Shown here: positions 16,790 through 27,531 of the stretch, in pieces | How positions within the stretch are numbered: the first letter of the stretch is position 1 | How the letters are laid out: each line of letters starts with the position of its first letter | Program-made: the position numbers and the translations under genes | The notes under the pieces: model-generated | Database searches by the model: none | What the model saw: the letters and a program-made list of their open reading frames with translations, nothing else | What the model was told of the DNA's origin: nothing | Source of the DNA: JASLBX01 sp036373915 | GTDB taxonomy: Bacteria > Actinomycetota > Actinomycetes > Jiangellales > Jiangellaceae | Length of the DNA stretch: 64,000 nt | Assembly: GCA_036373915.1 (NCBI GenBank) | Contig: DASUUU010000044.1 | Span: 1-64,000, forward strand | Reading direction: 5' to 3'

Positions 16790-16820
16790 CCGGGTGAGTT
16801 CTCTGACCGAACTCACCCGG
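16790..16820 (-). terminator. Terminator downstream of TPR gene
   Basis: CCGGGTGAGTTC (16790-16801) and GAACTCACCCGG (16809-16820) form a perfect 12-base stem with a 7-base loop, eight bases beyond the TPR-gene stop on the minus strand. Confidence 0.8.
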
Positions 16821-16828
16821 TTACCCCG

Positions 16829-17182
16829 TCAGTCCGGGCTGACCCGGGCCAGTGCCTCGACGTAGTCGTCCTTCGGGTCCATCGCAACGGCGATCCGGTA
16901 GCAGCTAGCAGCCTCCGCGGGCCGGCTCAGCCGCTCCAGGGTCCTACCCAATGCGAAGCGGGCGTAGGCGTCGGTGGGATCGCGTTCGATCAACGACCCG
17001 AAGGCCTGCTCAGCCCGGCGCAGCTGGGCAGACCGGAAAAATGCCCGGCCGGCCAACTCCAGCACGGACTTCGCGGGCGACGGTTCTGCGAGCAGCGGCT
17101 CGAGTTCGCGGGCAGCACCCAACGCGTCACCGGCGTCGTACAGCACAGCAGCGGCCCGGTAAGCAGCCAGCTGATCAGTCAT
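16829..17182 (-). CDS. Small tetratricopeptide-repeat protein
   Basis: A 117-residue all-helical protein with about three TPR units (for example DAYARFALGRTLERLSRPAEAASCYRIAVAMDP), a fold used for protein-protein contact. Cytosolic, partner unknown. ATG 17182 was chosen over the upstream in-frame start at 17227 because CGGAGG sits at ideal distance before it. It follows murQ by 63 bases on the same strand and may belong to that operon. Confidence 0.85.
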   Translation of the reverse strand: MTDQLAAYRAAAVLYDAGDALGAARELEPLLAEPSPAKSVLELAGRAFFRSAQLRRAEQAFGSLIERDPTDAYARFALGRTLERLSRPAEAASCYRIAVAMDPKDDYVEALARVSPD

Positions 17183-17245
17183 GTTGCCTCCGCTCGGTCC
17201 TTGACTTCCAGGATCGCAAGCCTGCAACGTCAGGACAAGCGCCGG

Positions 17246-18175
17246 TCATTCCACAACCGGTTCGCCGTTCGGCCGCCGGCGGTCGAGCACGGCCTCGAGC
17301 CGGCCATCTCGGGCCTCGAGAATCGCCCGGGCGCCGGCGGCGTCGACTCCGTGTTCGAGCATCACGATGGCGACCTTGACGTGCCGACCCGCGTCCTCGA
17401 GGGTCTTACGGGCGGAACGCTCGTCGGCGCCAGTGACGTCAGTGATGATCCGCGTGGCCCGGTCGGCCAGCTTGGAGTTCATCGCCGACAGTTCGACCAT
17501 GCGGTTGCCGTAGGTGCGACCCAACTTGATCATCGTGATCGTCGAGATCATGTTCAGAACGAGTTTCGTCGCGGTACCCGCCTTCAACCTCGTCGATCCA
17601 GCAATGACCTCGGCACCGACCACGACCTCGATCGGATGATCCACGCTTCGTGAGAGCGCCCCGCCCTTGGTGCAGGCGACACCAGCGGTCAGCGCCCCGC
17701 GACGGCGGGCCTCGCCGACCGCCCCGACCACGTACGGTGTTCGCCCGCTCGCCGAGATGCCGATCACCACGTCCCTGGGCCCGGCCACGGCCTCTGCGAT
17801 GGCGGCCGCGCCGCCGGCGGAGTCGTCCTCGCTCCCCTCGATCGAGCGCATCAACGCATCTGGCCCACCGGCAATGATGCCCTGCACAAGCTCGGGGTGG
17901 GTGCCGAAGGTGGGCGGGCACTCGGCGGCGTCGAGGACGGCCAACCGCCCGGAGCTTCCGGCACCGACATACAGCAACCGCCCGGTGTCGCTGAGCCTCT
18001 CGACCACCGCATCGATGGTGGCCGCGATGGCCGGCAGCGCCCGTCCCACAGCGGCCGGGACTTCAGCGTCGGCGGCGTTCATCAGACGAGCGATCTCGAG
18101 GACGGACAGCCGGTCTATGTCGCCGTAGCGAGGATCGCTCTGTTCGGTGGCCAGACTCGCGAATCCGTCAGACAT
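17246..18175 (-). CDS. murQ: N-acetylmuramic acid 6-phosphate etherase
   Basis: Cleaves the lactyl ether of MurNAc-6-phosphate to give GlcNAc-6-phosphate during peptidoglycan recycling. 309 residues with two sugar-isomerase (SIS) segments: YVGAGSSGRLAVLDAAECPPTFG is the MurQ signature, and GISASGRTPYVVGA a second phosphosugar-binding loop. It overlaps the upstream acetyltransferase gene by 8 bases. No MurNAc kinase or PTS gene is adjacent. The window's GH20 hexosaminidase could supply sugars to the same pathway. Confidence 0.95.
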   Translation of the reverse strand: MSDGFASLATEQSDPRYGDIDRLSVLEIARLMNAADAEVPAAVGRALPAIAATIDAVVERLSDTGRLLYVGAGSSGRLAVLDAAECPPTFGTHPELVQGIIAGGPDALMRSIEGSEDDSAGGAAAIAEAVAGPRDVVIGISASGRTPYVVGAVGEARRRGALTAGVACTKGGALSRSVDHPIEVVVGAEVIAGSTRLKAGTATKLVLNMISTITMIKLGRTYGNRMVELSAMNSKLADRATRIITDVTGADERSARKTLEDAGRHVKVAIVMLEHGVDAAGARAILEARDGRLEAVLDRRRPNGEPVVE

Positions 18176-19109
18176 GCGCTCTTACCTCTAGGCGTCGTCG
18201 GTACAGGGCAAAGACCCGCTCGGCACGGGCACCGACCGCGCGGGAGTAGAACCGCAGCGGTCCCACCCAGCCGATTTCGGCTCGGGTATGTCCGGCATCT
18301 CGTTGTTCGGCCAGGCAGCGCTGGAGCAGGACCCGCCCGATGCCAAGCCCGCGCGCGGTGGGCGCCGTGCCCATGGGACCGAACCACGTTGGGCGTGCGC
18401 CCCAGGCGGCAAAACCGAGAGGCTCGCCGGATCGCACGGCATAGTGGCAACCCGAGGAGTGTTCGACCTCCCACGCCCAGCTGTCGTTCCAATGGGTGCG
18501 GACGAACTCGACGACTTCGGCCCGTCGGCCCATCGGCGCCGTCCTGACGTCGACGCCGACCTCAGCGAGGCGGCGCACGTCAGCGTCGGTGGACAGGCCC
18601 GCCGACGGGCCCGCCGACAGCTCGACGGTCATGTTCAAGGCCATCTGGTACCGCTTGTAACCGAGCCGCTCGGCCAGGCACAGGGCGGGTGTGTACCTGA
18701 CGTCAATGCCTGGCCAGGCGTAACCCGGCGGGTTCCCGGCGAACCTGACCTCGCCGACGCCAAGGCCGGCCAGGCGTTCTTCGGCCGCCGTGACGAGTGC
18801 CCGGCCCAGCCCGTGGCCCTGCGCATGCGGGTGAACGGCGAACATGTCGACGTAACCCACTGCAGGCGGGCCGTCCAGGGCATCGTCGCCGGCCAGCGAG
18901 CTGTCAGGTGCAGCGGCCCTGCCGGTCGAAGCGAAGACCACCCCGGCGCCGTCGTCGGCGACAAGCGCAACTCGCCGCCGATTCACGTCAGCCGTCCACA
19001 GCAGGTCGACGAGGGCGGGTGCGGCCACCGCGTCGAGGGTCAGCGCTGCTACGCACGTCGCGTGTATCGCTTCGACGTCCGCGTCGGCCGCCTCACGCAC
19101 AGCAACCAT
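18168..19109 (-). CDS. Tandem GNAT acetyltransferase
   Basis: A 313-residue protein with two GCN5-type acetyltransferase folds. The N-terminal one has MFAVHPHAQGHGLGRALV and the C-terminal one PTARGLGIGRVLLQRCL, both versions of the acetyl-CoA-binding R/QxxGxG/A loop. Coupling to murQ by an 8-base overlap hints at an amino-sugar or wall-fragment substrate, though nothing in the sequence proves it. ATG 19109 follows a good GAGGTGG ribosome site; the frame is open further upstream to 19199. Confidence 0.88.
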   Translation of the reverse strand: MVAVREAADADVEAIHATCVAALTLDAVAAPALVDLLWTADVNRRRVALVADDGAGVVFASTGRAAAPDSSLAGDDALDGPPAVGYVDMFAVHPHAQGHGLGRALVTAAEERLAGLGVGEVRFAGNPPGYAWPGIDVRYTPALCLAERLGYKRYQMALNMTVELSAGPSAGLSTDADVRRLAEVGVDVRTAPMGRRAEVVEFVRTHWNDSWAWEVEHSSGCHYAVRSGEPLGFAAWGARPTWFGPMGTAPTARGLGIGRVLLQRCLAEQRDAGHTRAEIGWVGPLRFYSRAVGARAERVFALYRRRLEVRAHV

Positions 19110-19481
19110 CACGCCACCTCTGCCGTCCGGCTTCCCGGCACCCTGCGCGAGTAGCCGGCCGGCAGGCGCGCGAAACGAACGAGCCCGCCGGGCGGGCAAC
19201 TTGGACGGTCGTCGATAACGTGCCCCCCATACATCGCGGCCACCTCATGATCAGCTCGCCGACCCCAGCGGCCCCGTGAGTCCTTACAAGGGTAGCCAGT
19301 CCGACTCGCCGTGGGCATTTCCGCCACGTAGCGCGGTAGGCCCGCCACAGTGATCACGACAAGGGCGCCGGCCGGTTCCTCCCATGCGGCCGTTTCGTGC
19401 GCGACAGCTGGGCCGGCGTCGCTGCGGTTCGCTTCATAGATCGCTCCAAGGTTGGGATTCTCGCCGGCCGACAAGCATGAG

Positions 19482-19510
19482 AAGCTAACGAAAGAACTTT
19501 TTTCAGTCAA
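19482..19510 (-). promoter_or_regulatory. Candidate promoter and operator of GNAT-murQ operon
   Basis: On the minus strand TTGACT (19505-19510) and TAGCTT (19482-19487) are 17 bases apart, good -35 and -10 hexamers. The spacer holds GAAAGAACTTTTTTC (19490-19504 on the plus strand), a GAAA...TTTC dyad of the kind bound by RpiR-family amino-sugar regulators such as MurR. This would leave a leader of about 370 bases before the GNAT start. Motif-based guess only. Confidence 0.4.
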
Positions 19511-19554
19511 CCACCACATCCCCGGCGTAGTGAAACTGTGACCCACCCCCGATC

Positions 19555-19659
19555 GATCACGTTCGGCAGGCGGCGCGACTTACCTACACGCATGCGTGTC
19601 GGTAGCTTGGGCGACGTCCCTGGTGGGCCGCCCTCCTGTTGACCATGAACGCCGTGATC
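19555..19659. repeat. Palindromic repeat, GATCACGTTC family, copy 3 (degenerate right arm)
   Basis: The left end, GATCACGTTCGGCAGGCGGC, is identical to the reverse complement of the element at 55-74, and similarity continues through TTACCTACA. The centre has a perfect 14-base palindrome ACACGCATGCGTGT (19586-19599). The right side ends in GTGATC (19654-19659) but matches the left only in patches, so this copy looks decayed. Confidence 0.7.
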
Positions 19660-19706
19660 TAGGCTCTGACCAGACAGCGCACCACTGACGTTGAGGGGAC
19701 GCGCCC

Positions 19707-20678
19707 ATGCCGCAGTTCGACCTGCCGCTCGCGGAACTCGAGAGCTACCTGCCCGAGCCCTCTGCAGCCCCGGACTTCGACGAGTTCTGGGCCACAACGC
19801 TCGAGTCCGCGCGCCGGCACGAACTCGCGCCGTCGTACACCCCGGTCGACTTCATGCTCGACACTGTCGAGGTCTACGACGCCAGCTTCGCCGGGTGGAA
19901 TGGCGAGCGGGTGGCGGCCTGGCTCCTGCTGCCACGGGACCGTCCCGGACCGCTACCGGCCGTCGTTCATTACATCGGCTACGGCGGCGGGCGCAGCCTG
20001 CCCTACCAGCACTTGCTGATGAGTTCGGCCGGCTACGCGAACCTTGTCATGGACAGCCGCGGACAGGGCGGTTCCAGCAACCCAGGCGTGACTCCCGATC
20101 CGGATCCCGACCCCGGCACCGGGCAGCACCCCGGCTTCATGACCCGAGGGGTGTCCAGCCCGCAGACGTACTACTACCGCCGGATCATGACCGACGCGGT
20201 ACGTGCGGTGGAGGCCGCACAGGCGCATCCGAACATCGACGCCGACCGGGTGGCGGTCTACGGAAGCAGCCAGGGAGGCGGCCTTGCCCTGGCGGCGGCA
20301 TCGCTCGCGCCGCAGGTGACGGCTGTGCTGGCGCACGTGCCGTTCCTGTGCCATTTCCGCCGGGCGACGGAGATCACCGACGCGATGCCGTACAAGGAGA
20401 TCGCCGACTACCTCAAGGTCCGCAGGGATCGGGTCGACGAGACATTCCGGACGCTGAGCTACTTCGATGGCATCAACTTCGCGTCGCGGGCAACCGTCCC
20501 GGCAATGTTCTCAGCCGCATTGATGGACGAGGTGTGCCCTCCGTCGACGATATTCGCCGCGTACAACCGCTACGCAGGGCCGAAGGACATCCGCATCTGG
20601 CAGTACAACGGGCACGAGGGCGGTCAGATGTACCAGGATCGGGAGGACCTGATCTTCCTCCGCAAGCACTTGGCCTGA
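19707..20678 (+). CDS. Acetylxylan esterase / cephalosporin-C deacetylase (CE7 family)
   Basis: An alpha/beta-hydrolase of 323 residues that removes acetyl groups from xylo-oligosaccharides and related esters. The nucleophile elbow is YGSSQGGGLA, and the catalytic Asp and His lie in AALMDEVCPP and QYNGHEGGQ. The RGQGGS segment is diagnostic of family CE7. No signal peptide, so it would act on imported substrates, as known CE7 enzymes do. It is followed 78 bases later by a LysE-type exporter gene. Confidence 0.93.
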   Translation: MPQFDLPLAELESYLPEPSAAPDFDEFWATTLESARRHELAPSYTPVDFMLDTVEVYDASFAGWNGERVAAWLLLPRDRPGPLPAVVHYIGYGGGRSLPYQHLLMSSAGYANLVMDSRGQGGSSNPGVTPDPDPDPGTGQHPGFMTRGVSSPQTYYYRRIMTDAVRAVEAAQAHPNIDADRVAVYGSSQGGGLALAAASLAPQVTAVLAHVPFLCHFRRATEITDAMPYKEIADYLKVRRDRVDETFRTLSYFDGINFASRATVPAMFSAALMDEVCPPSTIFAAYNRYAGPKDIRIWQYNGHEGGQMYQDREDLIFLRKHLA

Positions 20679-20756
20679 CCGCCATGCCTGGGCGGACCGC
20701 ACGTCACACGCGGATTTCCAGTTGGGGCCTGGCGCGGCGAGACCTACGCTGATCGC

Positions 20757-21383
20757 GTGACCCCGTCGGATGTCGCCGCCTTCATAGCTGCGGTCGCCCT
20801 GCTCGCGATGGTTCCCGGTCCGGCCACTGCGCTCGTCGTCCGGCGTAGCGCGGTATACGGCACGCGTGCTGCGCTCCCTGTCGTCGCAGGCATCGAGCTG
20901 GGAATCTACCTGTGGGCGATTTCGGCCGCGGTCGGCCTGGCCGCGCTCGTCGCGGCCAGTGAAGCGGCCTACGTGGTGCTGCGCATCGTGGGCGCCTGCG
21001 TACTCATCGTGCTCGGCATCCAGGCCTGGAGAGCGGCACGGCAGGTCGGAGATGCCGCCGCACCCATGTCCATCGACGCACCAGGCTGGCGCTGGTCGGC
21101 CGGCGCCGGTGCGCTGACCAATCTGGCCAATCCCAAAGCCGCGGTCTTCGCATTCGCGTTCTACCCGCAGTTCATCCCCGGCGGTGCCGACGTCCTCGCC
21201 ACCACCATGCTGCTCGGCGTGCTCCAGGTGGTCGTGGACGCGACCTGGTACGTCATCCTCGCCCTACTGGTCGGCCGGGCCCGTGACTTCTTCTCGCGGG
21301 CAGCCGTACGACGGCGCCTCGAGCAGATCGCCGGAACCGTGCTCATCGGTCTTGGGATACGCCTGGCCGCGGACCGAGCGTGA
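20757..21383 (+). CDS. LysE/RhtB family amino-acid exporter
   Basis: An integral membrane protein of 208 residues with about six hydrophobic segments and the family's N-terminal signature (AMVPGPATALVVRRSAVYGTR). The ALTNLANPKAAVFAFAF segment is also typical. Members export lysine, threonine, homoserine or similar metabolites across the inner membrane; the substrate is unknown. GTG start at 20757. It converges on the dehydrogenase gene with 20 bases between. Confidence 0.92.
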   Translation: MTPSDVAAFIAAVALLAMVPGPATALVVRRSAVYGTRAALPVVAGIELGIYLWAISAAVGLAALVAASEAAYVVLRIVGACVLIVLGIQAWRAARQVGDAAAPMSIDAPGWRWSAGAGALTNLANPKAAVFAFAFYPQFIPGGADVLATTMLLGVLQVVVDATWYVILALLVGRARDFFSRAAVRRRLEQIAGTVLIGLGIRLAADRA

Positions 21384-21403
21384 CTCTCCCAGAGCAGCTC
21401 CTC

Positions 21404-22819
21404 CTACTCCAGGACCCCGTTGACTCGCCGCGGAATCCCGGCCGGGTTGCCGTCCAGTAACTCCTCCGGCAGCACGGCATGCGGCGCATTCTGGTAGCAG
21501 ATCGGGCGCAACCACCGGCGGACCGCGGTGGCTCCCACCGACGTGTACCCGCTGTTCGTCGTGGCCGGGAACGGCCCGCCATGGTGCATCGCCCACGCGA
21601 CCGCCACGCCGGTCGGATACCCGCCGAAGACAAGGCGGCCGGCGATCCGGCGGATGTCGTCGTGCAGCCGTGCGACCACATCGTCCTCATGGTCGGACGC
21701 GTGGACTGAAGCCGTCAGCTGGCCACCCAGCCGGCCGAGTACGGACAGCAGTTGGCCGTAATCGCGGTACTCGACCAGAAGTGCCGATGGGCCGAAGCAC
21801 TCTTCCAGTAGCTCCCCATCGAGATCGGCCGCAGCCACCGCGAACAGCGCAGCCGCGCCGAGATCTGCCGGGCCCGGCTCGACGGCTGCCACCAGCGTCA
21901 GCCGGGCATCGCGCTGGCGCCGCGTCACCTCGGTCTGGTAGGCATCGCGGATCGAATCGCTAAGCATGGGTCCGGCCGAGACCTTCGACATTGCGTCCGC
22001 CAGCGCTGAGCGCAGCCCATCGGCGCCCACCGGCGCGAACACCAGACCGGGTTTGGTGCAGAACTGCCCGTTGCCTAGGGTCATCGAACCGACGTAGCCC
22101 TCCGCGATCTCATCGGCCCGCTCGGCAGCCGCGCCGGCCGTCACGATGAGAGGATTCAGGCTGCCGAGCTCGCCAAAGAACGGGATGGGATCGGGGCGCG
22201 AGACGGCGAGATCAAAGAGCGCCCGGCCGCCGGCTGTCGACCCGGTGAACCCCACGGCCTGGATGGCCGGATGTGTCACAAGCTCCGCGCCGGCCTCGTA
22301 GCCCTCGACCAGGCCCAGGACTCCATCGGGAAGGACCGCCCGCATGGCGTCGAATGCGCGGCGACTGGTCTCGGGATGCGACGGATGTGCCTTGACCACG
22401 ACCGGACACCCGGCGGCGAGCGCCGATGCGGTGTCTCCCCCGGGGACGCTGAACGCCAGTGGGAAGTTGCTGGCACCGAACACCGCAACCGGCCCCACCG
22501 GGACGAGCATGCGGCGTAGGTCTGGCCGCGGGCCCATCGGGGTATCGGCGGGATGGTCGATCGTCGCCTCGACGTACGAACCCTCACGAAGCACGTCCCC
22601 GAACAGGCGAAGCTGGAAACAGGTGCGGGTCAACTCTCCGTTGAGCCGAGTGCTGCCGAGGCGGGTCTCGCGGTCGGCAATGTCGACGAGAGCTGCGCGC
22701 TCGGCCTCTAGGGCGGCTGCCACGTCGTCGAGCAGCCCAGCCCTCCCGGCTCGACCCAGCACTTCGAAGCCTGCCGCGGCCGCAGCAGCCGAATCAGCGG
22801 TTTGATCTACAACAGCCAT
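21404..22819 (-). CDS. NADP-dependent aldehyde dehydrogenase, ketoglutarate-semialdehyde type
   Basis: An aldehyde dehydrogenase of 471 residues. The catalytic Cys is in TLGNGQFCTKPG and the general-base Glu in FFGELGSLNP. These segments, and the N-terminal half (VFGASNFPLAFSVPGGDTASALAAGCPVVVKAHPSHP), are those of alpha-ketoglutarate semialdehyde dehydrogenases from hydroxyproline and pentose/hexarate degradation. No other gene of those pathways is adjacent. Subfamily is by motif memory. Confidence 0.88.
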   Translation of the reverse strand: MAVVDQTADSAAAAAAGFEVLGRAGRAGLLDDVAAALEAERAALVDIADRETRLGSTRLNGELTRTCFQLRLFGDVLREGSYVEATIDHPADTPMGPRPDLRRMLVPVGPVAVFGASNFPLAFSVPGGDTASALAAGCPVVVKAHPSHPETSRRAFDAMRAVLPDGVLGLVEGYEAGAELVTHPAIQAVGFTGSTAGGRALFDLAVSRPDPIPFFGELGSLNPLIVTAGAAAERADEIAEGYVGSMTLGNGQFCTKPGLVFAPVGADGLRSALADAMSKVSAGPMLSDSIRDAYQTEVTRRQRDARLTLVAAVEPGPADLGAAALFAVAAADLDGELLEECFGPSALLVEYRDYGQLLSVLGRLGGQLTASVHASDHEDDVVARLHDDIRRIAGRLVFGGYPTGVAVAWAMHHGGPFPATTNSGYTSVGATAVRRWLRPICYQNAPHAVLPEELLDGNPAGIPRRVNGVLE

Positions 22820-22968
22820 CCGGATCTAACTCCCGTGCGCTCGCGGGCAAATGCGCTCTCACGGTACCTCGCTGCTTGATCCCCGGCGCCTGCTGCTTGG
22901 CCGAACCCGACTGCGCGCATCCACAGGCATGCGCTACACCCGAGCGAAACGACCCGCCAGATACGCCG

Positions 22969-23002
22969 AAGGGCCCGTTCCCGAACACGGGAACGGGCCC
23001 TT
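22969..23002 (-). terminator. clpC terminator
   Basis: AAGGGCCCGTTCCCG (22969-22983) and CGGGAACGGGCCCTT (22988-23002) form a perfect 15-base stem with a four-base loop, 17 bases past the clpC stop on the minus strand. The strongest simple terminator in the window. Confidence 0.92.
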
Positions 23003-23018
23003 GGCCGGCTATGGTCGC

Positions 23019-25535
<2,517 letters not shown>

Positions 25536-25850
25536 CTTCTGGCGCTCCTCACCGAGCGGTCTGGGGGATTGCCCGGGGCTCTCCCGGTCCGCCCGTACTT
25601 CGCATGCTAGCCCGCCTCACGGTCGTCATGGCCCTTCGTCTCACGACCGTAACCCCTCGAGGCGACATGCGAGCACAACACCTGGATACCCCACCCCTCT
25701 TCCACCCCTGCCATCCGTACGCCAGGGGCGAACAGCGGTCGATGCAGGTTATAAGCAAGGGTACGGCCCACGGCAGGACCCGCCGCGGGCCGGGGCCAAC
25801 ACCTCCTCGACCCTGATGCACCTGTCCAGCGCTGCGTTGGAGAGCCCGGC
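25536..25850 (-). other. clpC upstream region
   Basis: The 315 bases between clpC and the YCII gene hold no credible gene. On the minus strand they include TTGCTT and TATAAC promoter-like hexamers around 25748-25758 and the ClgR-like site listed separately. Confidence 0.5.
25717..25734 (-). promoter_or_regulatory. ClgR-like operator upstream of clpC
   Basis: Minus-strand TGTTCGCCCCTGGCGTAC fits the actinobacterial ClgR consensus WNNWCGCYNANRGCGWWS at every defined position but one (C for the central A). ClgR activates clp genes in corynebacteria, streptomycetes and mycobacteria. It lies about 180-200 bases before the clpC start codon. Confidence 0.6.
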
Positions 25851-26192
25851 TCAGCTCACCACAGGCCGCACCTCAATCGTGATCCAACCGCGATCGACTC
25901 CTGGCCACGTCTTGGCGATCTCGACTGCGTCGTCCATCGAGTGGGCCTCGAGCACCGAGAACCCGCCGATGACCTCCTTGGCCTCGATGAACGGCCCGTC
26001 CGTCACGCCGGTCGACCGAATCGTCCTGGCTTTGCTCGCATCTTCGAGCTCGGCTCCGGCGCCGGCGACGATCTCGCCCGACGCGCTGCGCTTCTCGTAC
26101 CAGGCCATGATCTCCTGGTACCACGCCTCGGCGTCAGCCGGAGGTACCTGCTTGCCGGACTCGGTATCCATGATCAGGATTGCGTACCGCAT
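25851..26192 (-). CDS. YCII-related domain protein
   Basis: A 113-residue protein of the YCII/dimeric alpha-beta barrel fold (MRYAILIMDTESGKQVPPADAE; GPFIEAKEVIGGFSVLEA). Such proteins are common in actinobacteria, often near ECF sigma factor genes, and their activity is mostly unknown. ATG 26192 follows GAGAGG; the frame is open to 26411, but that part overlaps the divergent SDR gene. The His-Asp pair of bona fide YciI is not obvious here. Confidence 0.87.
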   Translation of the reverse strand: MRYAILIMDTESGKQVPPADAEAWYQEIMAWYEKRSASGEIVAGAGAELEDASKARTIRSTGVTDGPFIEAKEVIGGFSVLEAHSMDDAVEIAKTWPGVDRGWITIEVRPVVS

Positions 26193-26363
26193 GGTCGCCT
26201 CTCTAGGGAAGGGACCCCTTGTGGGTCCTCTCATTCCAGTCCACGAATGAGCGCCCCCGCCAATCGACAGATTCGCCGACCAGGCCGCCCCCTCTTGCCA
26301 GTGCAAAGGTTGGCCGGCCGACGCCAACTGTCGACCGTGGTCGGACTGCGGCAGGATGGTCCG

Positions 26364-27023
26364 ATGCCCGAGTTGGTCGTCGTGATAGGAGCCGGGCCCG
26401 GACTCGGCCAAGCGATCGGACAGGCCTTCGCAGAGCGAGGGTCACGAGTACTCCTTGTCGCACGCAATGAACAGCGCCTCAGCGAGATCGCGGCGGCGGC
26501 GGGCGCTGACTACGTGGCCGTCGATGTCACGGACGAGCCGGCAACGCGTGCGGCGTTCGCGACGATCAGGGCCAGTTACGGCGATCCGACCGTGCTGGTG
26601 CACAACCCATCGATTGCGTTCGAAGCGCCTCCCACCGGAACTCCTCTCGAGGCCTTGATGCAAGGCTTCGCCCTCGCCGCAGGTTCGCTGCTGGTCGCGG
26701 CACAAGAAGTGGTGCCGGTCATGCGCGAGAACGGCCGCGGGACGATTCTCGTCACCGGCAACGCCGCGGCCATGACGGGATCCACGTGGTCCGCTGCGCT
26801 GGCCGCACAAAAGGCCGCGGCCCGTAACCTGGCCTTGTCGTTGGCCGCCGAACTCGGTCCTGCGGGTATTCGGGTAGCTACCGTTACCATCCATGGAATT
26901 CTTGGTACACCCGGTTTCGAACCACGGCGAATTGCTCGGGCCTATGTCGAGTTGGCCTCGGCGCCGGCCGACGCGCGGTGGACGCCGGAAGTCCACTGGC
27001 CACAGCGGGTTGAACAGCGTTGA
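26364..27023 (+). CDS. Short-chain dehydrogenase-like protein without catalytic Tyr
   Basis: A Rossmann-fold SDR of 219 residues with the cofactor loop VIGAGPGLGQAIG and VLLVARN after beta-2. In place of the usual active-site YxxxK the sequence reads ALAAQKAAARNLALSLA, so the Lys is kept but Leu stands where Tyr is expected. The NNAG-like motif reads VHNPS. It may be a non-catalytic or altered SDR. ATG 26364 follows an AGGA. Its TGA stop is the first base triplet of the hairpin at 27021. Confidence 0.87.
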   Translation: MPELVVVIGAGPGLGQAIGQAFAERGSRVLLVARNEQRLSEIAAAAGADYVAVDVTDEPATRAAFATIRASYGDPTVLVHNPSIAFEAPPTGTPLEALMQGFALAAGSLLVAAQEVVPVMRENGRGTILVTGNAAAMTGSTWSAALAAQKAAARNLALSLAAELGPAGIRVATVTIHGILGTPGFEPRRIARAYVELASAPADARWTPEVHWPQRVEQR

Positions 27024-27087
27024 TCCCGGAGAACGTCGGTGCGTAATGCGAACATGTGGCGCATTCCACCCCGGTTCTCCGGGATCA
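27021..27087. terminator. Nested hairpin between SDR gene and lsr2
   Basis: TGATCCCGGAGAAC (27021-27034) and GTTCTCCGGGATCA (27074-27087) are perfect 14-base arms. Inside, AATGCG (27045-27050) pairs with CGCATT (27060-27065). The outer TGA is the SDR stop codon. Suited to terminate the SDR transcript, and possibly lsr2 from the other side. Confidence 0.8.
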
Positions 27088-27116
27088 CCGGTGCACTGAC
27101 TCAAACGTCGGTGTGG

Positions 27117-27440
27117 TCAGCGATTCTCGTACTTTTCGATGATGTCAGCGGGAATGCGGCCCCGGTCCGAGATCTTCATACCTTGGCTGCGTGCCCACTC
27201 CCGAATCGCCGCGGTGTCGCTCGCCCGCCCGGCGCCCCGACCCCCGCGGCCGCGTCCCCGCCGCCCGCCGGCCCGGCGAGCTGACGCAACATACGTGGCA
27301 AGCGCATCACGCAGAGCCTTTGCGTTCTTCTTCGATAGGTCAATCTCGTACGACGTTCCGTCCAGCGCGAAGCTCACCGTCTCTTCGGCTTCGCCACCGT
27401 CGAGGTCGTCGACAAGGAGGTACTGCACTTTCCGAGCCAT
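27117..27440 (-). CDS. lsr2: Nucleoid-associated protein Lsr2
   Basis: The actinobacterial H-NS-like xenogeneic silencer, 107 residues. The N-terminal half (MARKVQYLLVDDLDGGEAEETVSFALDG region) is the oligomerisation domain; a Gly/Arg linker with RGRG follows; the C-terminal helix-turn-helix ends with an AT-hook-like DRGRIPADI. It binds AT-rich DNA in the minor groove and silences acquired genes. ATG 27440 gives the canonical MARK start. The DNA just upstream (27456-27535) is strikingly AT-rich for this genome, which would suit autoregulation. Confidence 0.97.
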   Translation of the reverse strand: MARKVQYLLVDDLDGGEAEETVSFALDGTSYEIDLSKKNAKALRDALATYVASARRAGGRRGRGRGGRGAGRASDTAAIREWARSQGMKISDRGRIPADIIEKYENR

Positions 27441-27455
27441 CCGCGAGCCTCTCAT

Positions 27456-27531
27456 ATCGTTGGGAAGATTATCAACAAAATACTAATACGCCATTGCGCC
27501 GAAGAATGCAATTCGATGCCAGGATACGGAT
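27456..27531 (-). promoter_or_regulatory. AT-rich lsr2 upstream region
   Basis: The stretch around 27458-27490 (for example ATTATCAACAAAATACTAAT) is far richer in A+T than anything else nearby and sits directly before lsr2. It probably holds the lsr2 promoter, with GATAAT (minus strand, 27466-27471) as a -10 candidate, and is a natural Lsr2 binding site. Confidence 0.5.

Larger units (their letters stand above)
19110..19706. other. Long intergenic region between GNAT-murQ operon and esterase gene
   Basis: The 597 bases contain a candidate minus-strand promoter and operator (19482-19510) and a GATCACGTTC-family palindrome (19555-19659). A minus-strand open frame (19109-19546) spans most of it, and its stop overlaps the GNAT start. 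However, its third-position G+C by eye is only about 70%, well under that of real genes here, so it is treated as leader rather than gene. Confidence 0.55.

Noticed and set aside
19109..19546. 145-residue minus-strand open frame whose stop overlaps the GNAT start
   Set aside because: Coupling looks gene-like, but third-position G+C is only about 70% by eye, no motif is recognisable, and a promoter candidate lies inside it.
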